From: Eriocheir sinensis
Taxonomy: Eukaryota > Arthropoda > Malacostraca > Decapoda > Varunidae
Assembly (NCBI RefSeq): GCF_024679095.1
Contig: NW_026111758.1
Span: 20,001-84,000, forward strand
Length of the DNA stretch: 64,000 nt
Direction of reading: 5' to 3'
Position numbers and translations under genes: made by a program. Shown here in pieces: positions 33,626-44,708 of this stretch. Positions within the stretch are counted from its first letter, which is position 1, and the number at the start of each line of letters is the position of its first letter. The notes under the pieces were generated by a model. The model did no database searches and was not told the origin of the DNA. It saw only the letters and a list, made by a program, of their open reading frames with translations.

Positions 33626-33626
<1 letters not shown>
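32395..33626 (+). pseudogene. CR1/jockey-like LINE 'D', 5'-truncated
   Basis: Starts in the RT (YGFRQGRSCVTNLLSFY, from about 32418) and continues with SGVPQGSVLSPILF and SLFADDAKLLRH (32636-32827), then RPKLEYAETVWSPH (33056-33448) and a decayed C terminus. Several frameshifts. The 3' end reads CAACTAGGTAAACAC and runs straight into (CA)n. Very similar to LINE C, so same family. Confidence 0.8.

Positions 33627-33667
<41 letters not shown>
33627..33667. repeat. (CA)n tract at the 3' end of LINE D
   Basis: Forty-one bases of CA directly continue the LINE D tail. Confidence 0.9.
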
Positions 33668-33669
<2 letters not shown>

Positions 33670-33810
33670 TCTTCTTAAATTTTCAAAATTGCAGACACTC
33701 TGCAACCTGCCTTTGATTCCCTATCGGGGCCCTGTGTTCTGTTCTCCATGCAAGACAAGGCCCCATCCAGCACCTGCTCTCTCCCACACACAGCAGCACA
33801 ACACAACACC

Positions 33811-35209
33811 TCAGAGGTGAATCTTCACGTGTCTCGCAATCTCACCTCTTGTCATAAATTGCTTGCCACAAGCATCACACTGGAACCCTTTGTGGCCAGT
33901 GTCTTATGCCATGTCTCTTCAGCCATGACTTCACAAGGAATCTTTTCCCACAAACTTCACACTCATGTTTTTTTTCACCAGTGTGTGTAAGGGTGTGTGT
34001 CTGGAGGTGATCCTTGCGATTAAATCTTTTCCTACAAACTTCACATTTATGGTTCCTTTCACCAGTGTGTGTAAGGGTGTGTGTCTGGAGGCTATCCTTC
34101 CGATTAAATCTTTTCCCACAAACTTCACATTTATGGTTCCTTTCACCAGTGTGTGCAAGGGTGTGTTTCTTGAGGTCACCCTTCTGAGTGAATCTTTTCC
34201 TACAAACTTCACATTTATGGTTCCTTTCACCAGTGTGTGCAAGGGTGTGTTTCTTGAGGTCACCCTTCTGAGTGAATTTTCCCACAAACTTCACATTTAT
34301 GGTTTCTTTCACCAGTGTGTGTAAGGGTGTGTGTCTGGAGGTGATCCTTCCGATTAAATCTTTTCCCACAAACTTCACATTTATGGTTCCTTTCACCAGT
34401 GTGTGTAAGGTGTGTGTCTGAGGCTACCCTTCTGAGTGAATCTTTTCCCACAAACTTCACATTTATGTTTTCTTTCACCAGTGTGTGTAAGGATGTGTGT
34501 CTGAGGTTACCCTTCTGATTGAATCTTTTCCCACAAACTTCACATTTAGGGTTTCTTTCACCAGTGTGTGTAAGAGTGTGTGTCTGAGGTTACACTTCAA
34601 ACTGAACTTTTCCCACAAACTTCACATTTATGTTTTCTTTCACCAGTGTGCATAAGAGTGTGTGTCTGAGGTTACACTTCAAACTGAACTTTTCCCACAA
34701 ACTTCACATTTATGTTTTCTTTCACCAGTGTGTGTAGAGTGTGTGTCTGGAGGTTACCCTTCAGATGGAAACTTTCCCACAAACTTCACATCCATGTTTT
34801 TTCCTCCAGTGTGTGTAAGGTGTGTGTGTTGAGGTGATCCTTCCCACCCAATCTTTTCCTACAACCTTGAGATTCATGATTTCTTTCACCCGAGTGCGTG
34901 GGTGCTTTTGTTGAGGTCACCCTTCCCAGGGAGTCTTTCCTCACACTCCTGGCACTCATGCTTTCCCTCAGCAGTGTGTGCAAGGCTGTGTCTGATGAAC
35001 TTGCTCTCAGTCCCAAACTGCCTCACAGTCCTTCCACTCAAACTTTCCCTTTCCTTATGGCTGGAGAAGGCAGCAGCAGCAGGGTGGTGGTGGTGGTGGT
35101 TCTTCTGATCGCCCCTGATCCTCACACCAGTGGCAGTCTGCTCTGCTGCTCCTGGCCACTCAGGCTGCTGCCCGGCCTTGCAGCCGAGGGGGCAGCAAGT
35201 CTTCCTCAC
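33811..35209 (-). pseudogene. C2H2 zinc-finger array gene, frameshifted
   Basis: Minus strand. About 14 finger units of ~84 bp, each of the form [10 protein letters not shown]...LQTHTLTH joined by TGER linkers, the Krüppel-type design. Five fingers (34396-33875) are continuous. The last finger (FQCDACGKQFMTRGEIARHV) ends at a stop (33811-33813) but is out of frame after a small deletion near 33902. Upstream units carry 1-2-base deletions (for example near 34276 and 34410). The N-terminal frame (from 35209) holds a His run, an Ala run and a divergent first finger. Zinc-finger arrays bind DNA, but this copy cannot encode the full protein as given. Sequencing error at several sites is an alternative to pseudogenisation. 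Confidence 0.75.
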
Positions 35210-35284
35210 CGCTACTCAGGGACCAAGCAAGCAGGTGAAGGGAAGGATGCACCAAGGAGCAAGGACAGTGAGTGCTGAGCACAG

Positions 35285-35815
35285 CAAGTGTCTCAGACCC
35301 TCACTTCAGCACAAGCACCAGCGGTGGACGTCAGGACACACACACACACAGTCAGGTGCTGTCTTCTGGCCCTGTGCTGCCCACCTCAGACCCTCACTTC
35401 AACACCAGCACCAGCGGTGGACGTCAGGACACACACACACAGAGTCAGGTGCTGTCTTCTGGCCCTGTGCTGCCCACCTCAGACCCTCACTTCAGCACCA
35501 GCACCAGCGGTGGACGTCAGGACACACACACACACACAGAGTCGGGTGCTGTCTTCTGGCCCTGTGCTGCCCACCTCAGACCCTCACTTCAGCACCAGCA
35601 CCAGCGGTGGACGTCAGGACACACACACACAGAGTCGGGTGCTGTCTTCTGGCCCTGTGCTGCCCACCTCAGACCCTCACTTCAGCACCAGCGGTGGACG
35701 TCAGGACACACACACACAGAGTCAGGTGCTGTCTTCTGGCCCTGTGCTGCCCACCTCAGACCCTCACTTCAGCACCAGCGGTGGACGTCAGGACACACAC
35801 ACACACAGATTCGGG
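35285..35815 (+). repeat. ~93-bp minisatellite, 6 copies
   Basis: Units start at about 35292, 35385, 35478, 35575, 35668 and 35755 with CTCAGACCCTCACTTCAGCA, then gcggtggacgtcagga, a (CA)n micro-tract and gtgctgtcttctggccctgtg. Length differences come from the internal CA run and from loss of one accagc triplet pair. Three open frames across it are artefacts. Confidence 0.92.
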
Positions 35816-36744
35816 TGCCGTCACTTAGCGCTGTCCTCCTCCCAGCATGGTGGACACCACTACCTGGTTTGTAAGAGATGTGTTAATGCAATGACTTGTT
35901 CTTTCAAGGTACCGGCACACCCCCTTAACAAACAGTTTATATCACTGAAAAGCTGCTCATCAACCCCTTCGATACGGCCGGGCAGAGAGCGTGGCTCACG
36001 GCATATCCGGGCACAGCCACGGGCAACAATTTTGAAACGCCACCACTGAATACACCCAGATTTAGGCCATAAAACAAACATAGTCATGCATGCACTTGAG
36101 CAGCAACAGTAATAATAATATAAAAATAATGGCAATGTCCCCCCCCCTGTTTTCCCACCCTCCCGCTCCCTCGTGTAATGCGCATATTATAATGTACATG
36201 TGAGTGTGTGGCTGTGTGTTTAAGCACAGGCTCAGTGCCTTTGCCAGGATGTTATGGAACACGTCAGAGCTGATGGCCGTGGGAACACATGCTGAGCTAA
36301 CGCAAGAATCAGCAAATGATGACTTTCATCAACAGTCATCAACCGGAACCCACACCCTTCCGGACGATCTAACAAGCAAATCAACACGAGCGAAACGCGA
36401 AGACAGGGGAAAGCCGAGAGAAGACAGGTGACGGGCAGGCGGCGGTGCTCCGCCAGCGCCCTGTGGTGTGGCTGGCTCTCAAATCGTGCGACTCGCTAAC
36501 GTAAACTGTAAACTTTGTGTACAACTGTTAATATAGTTAAAATTACATTTTGTATTGGCATTGCCCTGTGAGGAGAGAACTAAAGTTAACTAAAGTGAAC
36601 TTATAACGGCTACCGCTCGGCCAACTAAAAGGCTATTGTGTTATCTCACCTACTACAATCAACTTGTGAAAGCAGGCAACGGTACACCTGACCTGACGTG
36701 AGATAAAAGTTCGCGCCTTAAACATTAAAACACAACACTTAACA
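35816..36744. other. Non-coding, nothing recognised
   Basis: No domain-bearing ORF and no clear repeat. A C-run lies at 36139-36147. Confidence 0.4.
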
Positions 36745-36972
36745 CAAACCACGTTAAAAACAACGCTTAAAAGCCTTAACATAAATAGTGTGCAACGTGG
36801 TTACGAACTACTCCGAAGTGCTATATAGGTGTTATCTTTCTCTAATATAACATAACATAAAATGGTGGCTGATGGCCGCCTCGTCATTAACCACGTTAAA
36901 AATAACACTAAAAATTTTAATATAAATGGTGTGCAGCGTGGTTACGAACTACTCCGAATTGTTATATCTCTC
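36745..36972 (+). repeat. Diverged ~143-bp direct duplication
   Basis: AACCACGTTAAAAACAACGC...atagtgtgcaacgtggttacgaactactccgaagtg (36746-36830) recurs in diverged form at 36889-36972. Confidence 0.75.
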
Positions 36973-36984
36973 TCTCAACCATAA

Positions 36985-37142
36985 CTTCAGTGACAGTGTG
37001 TGAGGGCAGAGACAGTGAAGCGTGTACCTAGCGTTCTGCTGAGGCAGCGCGCGATCTTCCTGCTCCGTGAGATTCAAGTCAGCACCCAGCCACACCCGAG
37101 CGCAACGCCCCGCCCCACCCAAGACAACCCGCGCCCGCCTCG
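36985..37142 (+). other. Possible non-coding first exon
   Basis: A GC-rich stretch ends in a strong donor, CTCGCT|GTAAGT, at 37143. No coding frame is convincing. It could be a 5' UTR exon of a gene or of a retroelement. Based on the donor alone. Confidence 0.2.
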
Positions 37143-37556
37143 CTGTAAGTTTCTTCGGAGGTGTCTAGGCACTTGTTTCTTCCTACGACACAACTAGTCG
37201 TAGGTGCGCACTTTTCTTCGCCAGGCAACTCGGACCTTTGAGGGTGACTGGTGGGCGTATAGTCTGCCCGCCGCCCCTCCCACCACAGCCACGGCAGACC
37301 CTGCCACCCCTGCATCCTGCCCCAGCCACCGGCGAGGCGAAGGACGCGAGCGTGCTGAGTAGTGGGGTATGAGTTGCTGTCTTCGAGGTTTTTAACACAT
37401 TTTAGCTGACACTATACATTGATACAGTTTCCATAATTAAACCACTTGTAACATGATTTCAGGTGCATTACTATTATTATGTTCACGTGTTTAGGCGTGT
37501 GGGGCCGTATCTAATCTATTAGAGTTTTCAGCTGTTGATTTTTCTGGCGTGTGGTT

Positions 37557-37820
37557 GTTTAATATTTTTCTTGAGTAACATTGTCATGCATTTTATGTAT
37601 AATCATTAATTTTCTTTTGTGTGTTTTATTGCACAGTGGAGAAGTTTAATATTTTTCTTGAGTAACATTGTTACGCATTTTATGTATAATCATTCATTTT
37701 CTTTTGTGTGTTTTATTGCACAGTGGAGAAGTTTAATATTTTTCTTGAGTAACATTGTTATGCATTTTATGTATAATCATTCATTTTCTTTTGTGTGTTT
37801 TATTGCACAGTGGAGAAGTT
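37557..37820 (+). repeat. 87-bp tandem repeat, 3 copies
   Basis: Units starting GTTTAATATTTTTCTTGAGT at 37557, 37644 and 37731, each running to ttttattgcacagtggagaa. Near-identical. Confidence 0.93.
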
Positions 37821-37996
37821 TTGTCTTGCTAAGCCTCACTCATTATTCTTTTTTTTCTTTTATAATGCATTTCAAAAGCATCGGGGAGGAGTGAGCACAT
37901 ACTTAGTGGTGAAGGGTTATTACTTCACTTACTTCTGCAGCGATATTTTTTTTCTTTTACCATTTTACTCCTCATTTTACTAGTAACTCTTTTTAA

Positions 37997-38703
37997 TGGC
38001 AGAGAAACCTGACCTGAAGTTACAAGCTCTCACTGAGGACTATGAGGGGTGGGTAGAGAGAAATGACAAGTACCGTCACGGATAACGGGAACTGTTCTCA
38101 CGTAAGGAGTGTAGCAGTCTTCAAAGGGTGCTTGCTCCTCCTCCTACGCTGCATGAGCAACCAAGAGGTATTTACTTACCTTACTAATCCCACAATGGCT
38201 TCTGCCCCTAATCACCCGCTAACAGCAACAGCAGTTAGGCCTTTCGCAGGCAGTAAAGGAGGCAGATTATTCGGCCAGGGACTTCTCGTTTCAAAGTGAG
38301 ATTGTCATGGACATTTCATTCGTGTCAAATCCGGGAGATTAAATATCTCTCAGCCGCTCGAAGGTCAATCCCGGGAACGGGAGCACGGCCCTCATAAACA
38401 GGAGCGCGTTCACAGGACGGAAGGATTATGATGCGTTTCGGTCACTTTTTCTTGACACATTTGGGGAAGATGGGCAACACAGCCTCGTAAAAGGGTGTAA
38501 ATTTTGCTGTGGACACTGTGCAAACGAGTGGCCGTTTTAACGGGCCAGTGGAAGCCTGTAGGCTATCTACTGATTTGATCTTGTGTTTTAAACAAGGCAA
38601 CTGGACAGATGGAGAAACCATTTCTGCAGCTAATGCTGGATTATTACTAGAGTTCCTTGTGTACATGATTGTCCTTAAGGGGGAAATTCGGCAATTTGGG
38701 TGA
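37997..38703 (+). pseudogene. Unidentified broken coding region (gag-like?)
   Basis: An ATG at 37997 opens MAEKPDLKLQALTEDYEGWV, which stops at 38082. Further coding-like stretches follow in shifting frames: VKEADYSARDFSFQSEIVMD (about 38250-38335), INRSAFTGRKDYDAFRSLFL (about 38397-38500) and ACRLSTDLILCFKQGNWTDG up to a stop at 38703. Each is hydrophilic/helical and protein-like, and they are in order. I cannot name the family. A retrotransposon gag is one possibility; a decayed host gene is another. Confidence 0.35.
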
Positions 38704-38740
38704 AAATTGTCGAAAGGTGGAGCCACGATAAACACATGCC

Positions 38741-38810
38741 TGCACCAAGACGGGCTCGGGCCGACCACCAGGCCCCTCAAGAAAGCCTACCGGTGCGACA
38801 GGGTTTGACA
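38741..38810 (+). repeat. Dispersed GC-rich repeat motif
   Basis: The motif GGGCCGACCACCAGG...CTCAAGAAAGCCTACCGGTG is shared with 52571-52625 and, in part, 16062-16090 (TTCAAGAAAGCCTACAGATG). Three copies in the window suggest a SINE or the conserved core of a larger repeat. Confidence 0.5.
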
Positions 38811-38821
38811 TAAAAATTAAA

Positions 38822-39033
38822 TAAATAAAAAAAATCTGTTTACAGGTTTAATTCGTTCCAGAATTTTGCTCACAAACCAAAATGAATTTCTCCATTTAAG
38901 TTAATGTGAATCCCATTAATGAATCACATATATCGCAAATTTCTGAACATATCATTATACATATCTTATACATAATAAGGGTAATTTTTCTTACAAATAG
39001 CAATGATAAATAATATAGAATAATAATATAAAA

Positions 39034-39093
<60 letters not shown>

Positions 39094-39777
39094 TAACATA
39101 TATAGTGCTGAAAACACGAAGACCGCACACTAGAGCACAAAGGTAAGCGGATACGGGCGCGGGTGCTGCCTCTGCCAGTGTGCAACGCGGACTGAAGGCG
39201 CCAGCACACTAGGCGTTTTCCTCCACCCGATGGGGCTAGGAGCAACCGTGGTTGCCTGTACACCTAAATGGGAGTGATTGTTGATGTGGGTAAACACTCC
39301 TGTCCTCCCGTCTTTGAAGCCATGATGGTGCCCACAACAGCTTCTTCCTCCATGTAACTGTAGCAACAAGTCTATAGTTTGAGTACCAGCAGCACAAGCC
39401 ACAGCGGCCCTTACTTTGAAAAGCGACGTCATGTGGATACAGGGTGACTGGTTTGTTTACGTGGATATGGGCAGCGACCTTGGTCGTGTGATGCACACTC
39501 AGAAAAGTTGGAATTGTGTTGCGCCTACCACCAATGCGGTTGGAGGAAAAAGGTCCAGTGCGACACCAGTTTGAGATCCCATTCCCATTGTTTTCCACTC
39601 TGAGCGCTCTCGTCTTGCAGCGAACAAAGGAGACCCACGCTCACGTCTTCGACTTGTACAAAGAGGATGCTCGTACACCAAGTCACCACTTGTAAACCAA
39701 GACATTTTTTGTGATTTTTTTTGCTCATAAATCAAAACGCTCGTAAACTAAGGCACTCCCAAGCCGAGGTATCATTG
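38822..39777 (-). mobile_element. Tigger/pogo-like non-autonomous element
   Basis: The minus-strand 5' end is CAATGATACCTCGGCTTGGG, with TA at 39778-39779, followed by agtgccttagtttacgagcg. Internal blocks match the element at 18321-20426, including TTGTACAAGTCGAAGACGTGAG and AACAATGGGAATGGG. The 3' side (38830-38920) matches that element's right part (ggtttgtgag, ttaaatggagaaattca). It contains a (TA)n tract (39037-39090). No transposase. Confidence 0.55.
39037..39090. repeat. (TA)n microsatellite
   Basis: Pure TA run inside the Tigger-like element. Confidence 0.95.
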
Positions 39778-39779
39778 TA

Positions 39780-40123
39780 AAAAACAGGCCAGTTCACCAT
39801 AAAACACTTAGAGGTGTTTTCTGTGGTTTGTCATCATCAGAAAATTGAGAGCAACTAAAGAATAATTAGTTCTTTGCGTTGTCACTACTATTATGTTATT
39901 TACAAATAATGAACACACTTCCTCTCCACTGAGCCACAAGGGAATTCAACACACAAGTTATCTTGCAGCTGTGCTTTGTGTTGTTGATGGAAGCCTTGTC
40001 CCCCCCCTCCCCCTCTCTCTCTCTCTCAGTATGGTACATAGTAGGGAGGTATGGCCTCGATACATCTAATAAGAGTGATGCTAAATGTATGGAGTATAGG
40101 AAGATCTATCCTGTACCTGTACT
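39780..40123. other. Non-coding, nothing recognised
   Basis: No gene or repeat identified apart from a short CT run at 40014-40027. Confidence 0.4.
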
Positions 40124-40232
40124 TTCTCTCTTCCCTTCCCTTCCTCTCTGTACCTCCTCCCTTCCTTTCCCTTCTCTTCCCTTCCTCCCTGTACGTCCTC
40201 CCTTCCCTTCCCTTCCCTTCCTCTCTGTACCA
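40124..40232 (+). repeat. Polypyrimidine minisatellite, short block
   Basis: CTTCCCTTCC...TCTGTACCTCCTCCCTTCC units, the same motif as the large block at 41.4-46.1 kb. Confidence 0.85.
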
Positions 40233-40534
40233 GGGAATATTGACAAAATGGTAGCCAACTAATTTCAAGATGCTGACTGCTAATTTCTGGACAAAATATG
40301 CTGCTGTTTATCATGGATAGTATTTTTCTCCGGAAATCACTAAATAATTGACTTTTCAATGCCATTTTGCACCCGTCGCCGCCACCGCAAAATAGCTCGC
40401 AGAGGTTCAACTCGGGGGACGAGTGGGAAATCATTTTTTTTTTTCTGGGGGGGGGGGAGCAGATTTTAGCTACTCCAACTGAATTTTACATAACCTATTC
40501 TCTAACGAGGGGGCATCGCCCCCCTCGACCCCCC

Positions 40535-40715
40535 TACACACACACACACACATTTTTCCATACAGAAGCATAACAACATGGAACGGACTTGACGAGGAGA
40601 CTGTGTGTGCAAAAACGATTCATGAATTTAAAGCCAAACTGGATAATAAGCGTTATGGAGGCGGGACAGCACAAGCCTAGTATGGCTCTTTTCCTGTGTT
40701 TCACAACTAGGTAGG
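40535..40715 (+). pseudogene. CR1/jockey-like LINE 'E', 3'-end fragment, preceded by (CA)n
   Basis: (CA)n at 40535-40551 is followed directly by coding sequence FPYRSITTWNGLDEETVCAK (first residue rebuilt from context), IHEFKAKLDNKRYGGGTAQA and a stop at about 40678. The 3' tail is CACAACTAGGTAGGTAGGTA. The protein end is nearly identical to LINE A. A severely 5'-truncated insertion. Confidence 0.8.
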
Positions 40716-41424
40716 TAGGTATTTCTGCAAGGAGGTATTTCTCGCAACACCAACTGAACCGCCCGATATGTGCTTTCGTCGTGCTGTAGGTCCATTACCA
40801 TTTTTACATCAGTGTGTCAATTTTCTTTCTCTTTTCCGGAAGTCACTAACTTGTTGCTGCACTGCTTTCAGGGACAAAAAAGAAATTCATGTTGTAAGAA
40901 TTAACTTTGCCAGATGTGGCTACGCTATTGTCAATATTGTTACACCACCGGCCCGTACACCGGACTCCAAGCACAGGCAGGCAGTGTGCCTCAACCCCAG
41001 ACCACCACACAACTGGCCGTGAACAAGAACAGCAAGACATACCACGCCAACACACCACGAGCGGACAAGGCCGGGCAAAGAGGCTCACAGTGCAGGAGTT
41101 ACAATTTACTTAACAGCTCCACAACATACAGAACACTGGTTGACAAGGCACAGTAACTCCAAGTACTCAGAGGGGGGCACGGACACAGCACAGGGCTCAC
41201 AAAAGCGGGCAAGGCACACAGGGGCAGCGCGCATGTCTCTCGTCTCTGGCAGCTGGGCTCTCTCTCTACCCCGCGGCACGGCCGGCGGCTCCCGGCACGG
41301 CCGCCGCGATGCACCTCACGCCCCCGGCCATCACCAGTCCGCGCCCAAACTAGCACCCCCCGCACAAACAATACAAATACCCCCAAAAATATACCCCCTG
41401 GCGTAACAATATTATCCCTTGTAG
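40716..41424. other. Non-coding, GC-rich toward the end
   Basis: No domain-bearing ORF. The part at 41210-41350 is GC-rich. A G-run occurs upstream at 40447-40457. Confidence 0.4.
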
Positions 41425-41732
41425 CTCCTCCCTTCCCTTCCCTTCCTCCCTTCCCTTCCCTTCCTCCCTGTACCTCCTCCCTTCCCTTCTCTTCCTCACT
41501 GTACCTCCTCCCTTCCCTTCCCTTCCAGCCTGTACCTCCTCCCTTCCCTTACTCCCTGTCCCTCCTCTCTTCCCTTCCCTTCCTCCCTGTACCTCCTCCC
41601 TTCCCTTCCCTTCCTCCCTGTACCTCCTCCCTTTCCTTCCCTTCCTCCCTTTCCTTCCCTTCCTCCCTTCCCTTCCCTTCCTCCCTGTACCTCCTTCCTT
41701 CCCTTCCCTTCCACCCTGTACCTCCTCCCTCC
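41425..41732 (+). repeat. Polypyrimidine minisatellite block, part 1
   Basis: Irregular tandem units CCCTTCCCTTCCTCCCTGTA + CCTCCT. Almost pure C/T on the plus strand. Its last 8 bases (CTCCCTCC) are duplicated after the hAT-like MITE that interrupts it. Long Arg/Glu/Gly or Ser/Pro frames are artefacts. Confidence 0.92.
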
Positions 41733-42900
41733 CATAGCTGGGCATGATAACAGAAAACCCTATTCCCGATAACCGATAACTGATAATGAAAAACCTTATC
41801 GGTGATAACCGTTAACTGGAGACACAAATATAGGCGATAACCGATAACCAATACCCGATATAAATCCACAATTCCGATACTAGCTAGCGATAAGTCCGAT
41901 AGGCTAAAACGATACTATATTGATATTTCAAATAGAAAAATATAGATGAATTCAATTTTTCATTATCTGTATTTTAGAAAACTTACAAAACCTGAAAACC
42001 ACACGTTGACACGTAGCCTACATATGGACGGTAATATCAGAAATGCCTGAACTGGTGTTGTGTTATTTGGCGACTCCACCGTCAAAAGCTGGCGCTTTTG
42101 TTTACAAACGCTGGTCTGTCGTGAACTGCGCATGCTCATACCAGAAGCGTAGACCTGTACAGTCTCACAAAGCTTTTTAACCGTAATTAAGAGTTGGTGG
42201 AAGGCTGAATCAGACATACAGTACGGCTACCACCATCCTCGCTGTTTCTAGAACGAAACTCTGTACAAGTTGTATTTATATGTACAGAGTGTCGTTCTAG
42301 AAACAGCAAGGATGGTGGTACTGTATGTCTGATTCAGCCTTCGAGCAACTCTTAATGTGTTAAAAAGCTTTGTGAGACTGTACAGGTCTATGCTTACTGG
42401 TCTGAACATGCGCAGTTCACGAGAGACCAGTGTTTGTAAGCAAAAGCGCCAGCTTTTGACGATGGGACACCAAATAACACAACACCGGGTGCTTCAATAT
42501 CATGTCATGCTCACAAACGAATATGGAATATTAAATTTGAGGCAGTGAATAATCATTTTGGGGGCTAAGTTAAATGATTTTTCTCTTTGATATAGTGATT
42601 TTTTAGTTTAACATAAAAAAATAACCTAGTGTTTTAATATTGATGATCTAAGTATGACATCTCTACACCAAAGATATTTCATACCCTGAAGTTTATTCAT
42701 ACAACACCGGACCACGCATGCGCAGTAGGGAGAACTTTTTTTTCTGAGAGGCGGAAAAAAGTAGCAATTATCGCTAGTTTGGTTACAAAAGTAATGAAGA
42801 TACCGATGCATATTTAAATAAGTAGCGGATGGCCGATAACCCGATTTTGTTATCAGCGATAAAGTATCTCGATAACTTATCACGATAACGCCCAGCTATG
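41733..42900. mobile_element. hAT-like MITE, 1168 bp, complete, with a large internal palindrome
   Basis: Termini CATAGCTGGGC and GCCCAGCTATG are inverted repeats. The 8-bp duplication CTCCCTCC flanks both sides (41725-41732, 42901-42908). Both features fit the hAT superfamily. Inside, 42054-42267 and 42281-42486 are ~210-bp inverted arms around a 13-bp loop. Subterminal GATAACCGATA-type repeats may be transposase-binding sites. No ORF. A truncated relative is at 12263-13746. Confidence 0.85.
42054..42486. repeat. Large palindrome (2 x ~210 bp)
   Basis: The left arm runs ggtgttgtgttatttgg...TTCTAGAACGAAACTCTGTACA. The right arm is its near-exact reverse complement, TGTACAGAGTGTCGTTCTAG...ccaaataacacaacacc. 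Differences are scattered substitutions and small indels. Could extrude as a cruciform. Confidence 0.9.
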
Positions 42901-43121
42901 CTCCCTCCCCTTCTCTTCCTCGCTGTACCTCCTCCCTTCCCTTCCCTTCCTCCCTGTACCTCCTCCCTTCCCTCCCCTTCCTCCCTGTACCTCCTCCTTT
43001 TCCTTCCCTTCCTCCCTGTACCTCCTCCCTTCCCTTCCCTTCCACCCTGTGGCTCCTCCCTTCCCTTCCCTTCTTCCCTGTACCTCCTCCCTTCCCTGTA
43101 CCTCCTCCCTTCCCTTCCCTT
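42901..43121 (+). repeat. Polypyrimidine minisatellite block, part 2
   Basis: Continuation of the block at 41425-41732 after the MITE: same CCCTGTACCTCCTCCCTTCC unit. It ends where LINE F begins. Confidence 0.92.
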
Positions 43122-43135
43122 TATTGGGACGCCCG

Positions 43136-44708
43136 AAGCCCATATGACGTAATTTACCTAGATTTTCAGAAAGCGTTTGATAAAGTTCCTCACGTTAGGC
43201 TTATTTCTAAACTGAGTTCCCACGGTATTAACGACCATCTATGTGCGTGGATTCATGACTGGCTCACCAACAGAGAACAACGTGTAGTTCTTAATGGTGA
43301 AGCATCGGATTGGCAACCCGTCACCAGTGGCGTGCCCCAAGGTTCGGTCCTGGGGCCAACACTATTCATAATTTACGTGAACGACTTAGAAACTGATATC
43401 CTATCAAAAGTAGCCAAATTCGCTGACGACACCAAATTAGGAGGTACGGTAATGAACAGTCAAAGTTGCGAGAATATTCAATCAGACTTACTAAGACTTG
43501 CTGACTGGAGCGAAAAATGGCAAATGAGTTTTAACGTAGATAAATGTAAAGTAATGCACATAGGTGAAAAAAATCCTAACTTTAAATATCAGATTCAAGG
43601 ACATGAGCTCAGCGAAGTAAAACAAGAAAAAGATCTTTGTGTCATTATCAGTAACACTCTTAACCCGTGGGCTTCGCCATAGGAAAGCCGAGAAGTGGCC
43701 GAGAAACGGCAAAATTACACTGCATTTTGAAACTAAGAAAAGAGCATGGAACGTACATCAGAGTACGCCTCTCATAACCATAAAGCTGTTAAAAATATTT
43801 ACTTTTACTCAAACTTCATATTTTTTGGGTGGTGTTTGTTACAAAATAAACAGTCTTGTGACGCGTGGCATCTAGCCGAGAGTCGCTTGTTGTCTACTTT
43901 AGAGAATTTGACAAGTGATTACTGTGTGGATAGCTAATTCAGTCTGCCATAACCTTACAGCACCACCTATGACAAAAAAGCCTGTCTCAAGATCATTCAC
44001 CCACCGCTGTGACCCAGGGCATGTATGGTGGGTTGCTCTATGCCACCACAGCTTACAACTAGCTCGAATTATGGGTTTTATGGTGAGCCCATTTTAGGGT
44101 CCACCGTACCACAGCCACGACTCGTGAAAGCCCAGAAAAGGGTCTGCTGACGTTCTCGGGTTAAAATGAGTGATCAATGTTCTGCAGCGTAAAAAGCCAA
44201 TATGATGTTAGGATTCATCTCAAGAAACTTTGATTATAAATCACCTGAACTTATGAAGAGATAATAGTTAGCATTTGTAAGACCACACCTAGAATACGCC
44301 ATTCAGTTCTGGTCACCGAACTATGTCAAAGATCAAGTTTTGCTAGAAAAGATACAGCGACGAGCAACGAAACAAATTCCAGCGCTCCGAAACTTGCCAT
44401 ATGACGAGCGTTTTTCCCTAAAAAAGCGAAGGATAAGAGGGGACTTAATTGAAGTGTTCAAAATCCTTAATGGATTCGACAACATTAACCCAGATAGTCT
44501 ATTTCAGAGAGACACCAACACAATAACACGCAGCAACGGTATGAAGTTAAAGGGAAACCAATGTAACACATTGGTGCGCTGAAGTTTTTTCAATAATAGA
44601 GTCGTCGATCACTGGAATAGACTCCCACCGTCAGTAGTTAGCGCACAGAGTATCAATAGCTTCAAGTCTTCATTGGATAAGTACTTCAGGGATATAAGAT
44701 TATACTGA
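43136..44708 (+). pseudogene. LINE F reverse transcriptase, split by a MITE
   Basis: IYLDFQKAFDKVPHVRLISK (motif A), SGVPQGSVLGPTLFIIYVND (motif B), KFADDTKLGG (motif C), then LCVIISNTL at 43660. After the 497-bp insert the frame continues as KMSDQCSAA, a stop, then KANMMLGFISRNFDYKSPEL, LEYAIQFWSP, IQRRATKQIPALRNLPYDER and NNRVVDHWNRLPPSVVSAQS. Joining at the duplicated TTAA keeps the frame. At least three stops (about 44190, 44262, 44580) show the LINE is inactive regardless of the insert. Confidence 0.8.
43664..44160. mobile_element. piggyBac-like MITE, 497 bp
   Basis: TTAA flanks both ends (43660-43663, 44161-44164). The termini are CCCGTGGGC / reverse complement CCCGAGAAC. It interrupts LINE F RT between SNTL and the KMSDQC continuation, and removal with one TTAA restores the LINE frame exactly. 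No coding capacity. Confidence 0.8.

Noticed and set aside
35130..36049. Three overlapping plus frames of 200-253 aa
   Set aside because: The 93-bp minisatellite is open in all three frames. Nothing supports a protein.
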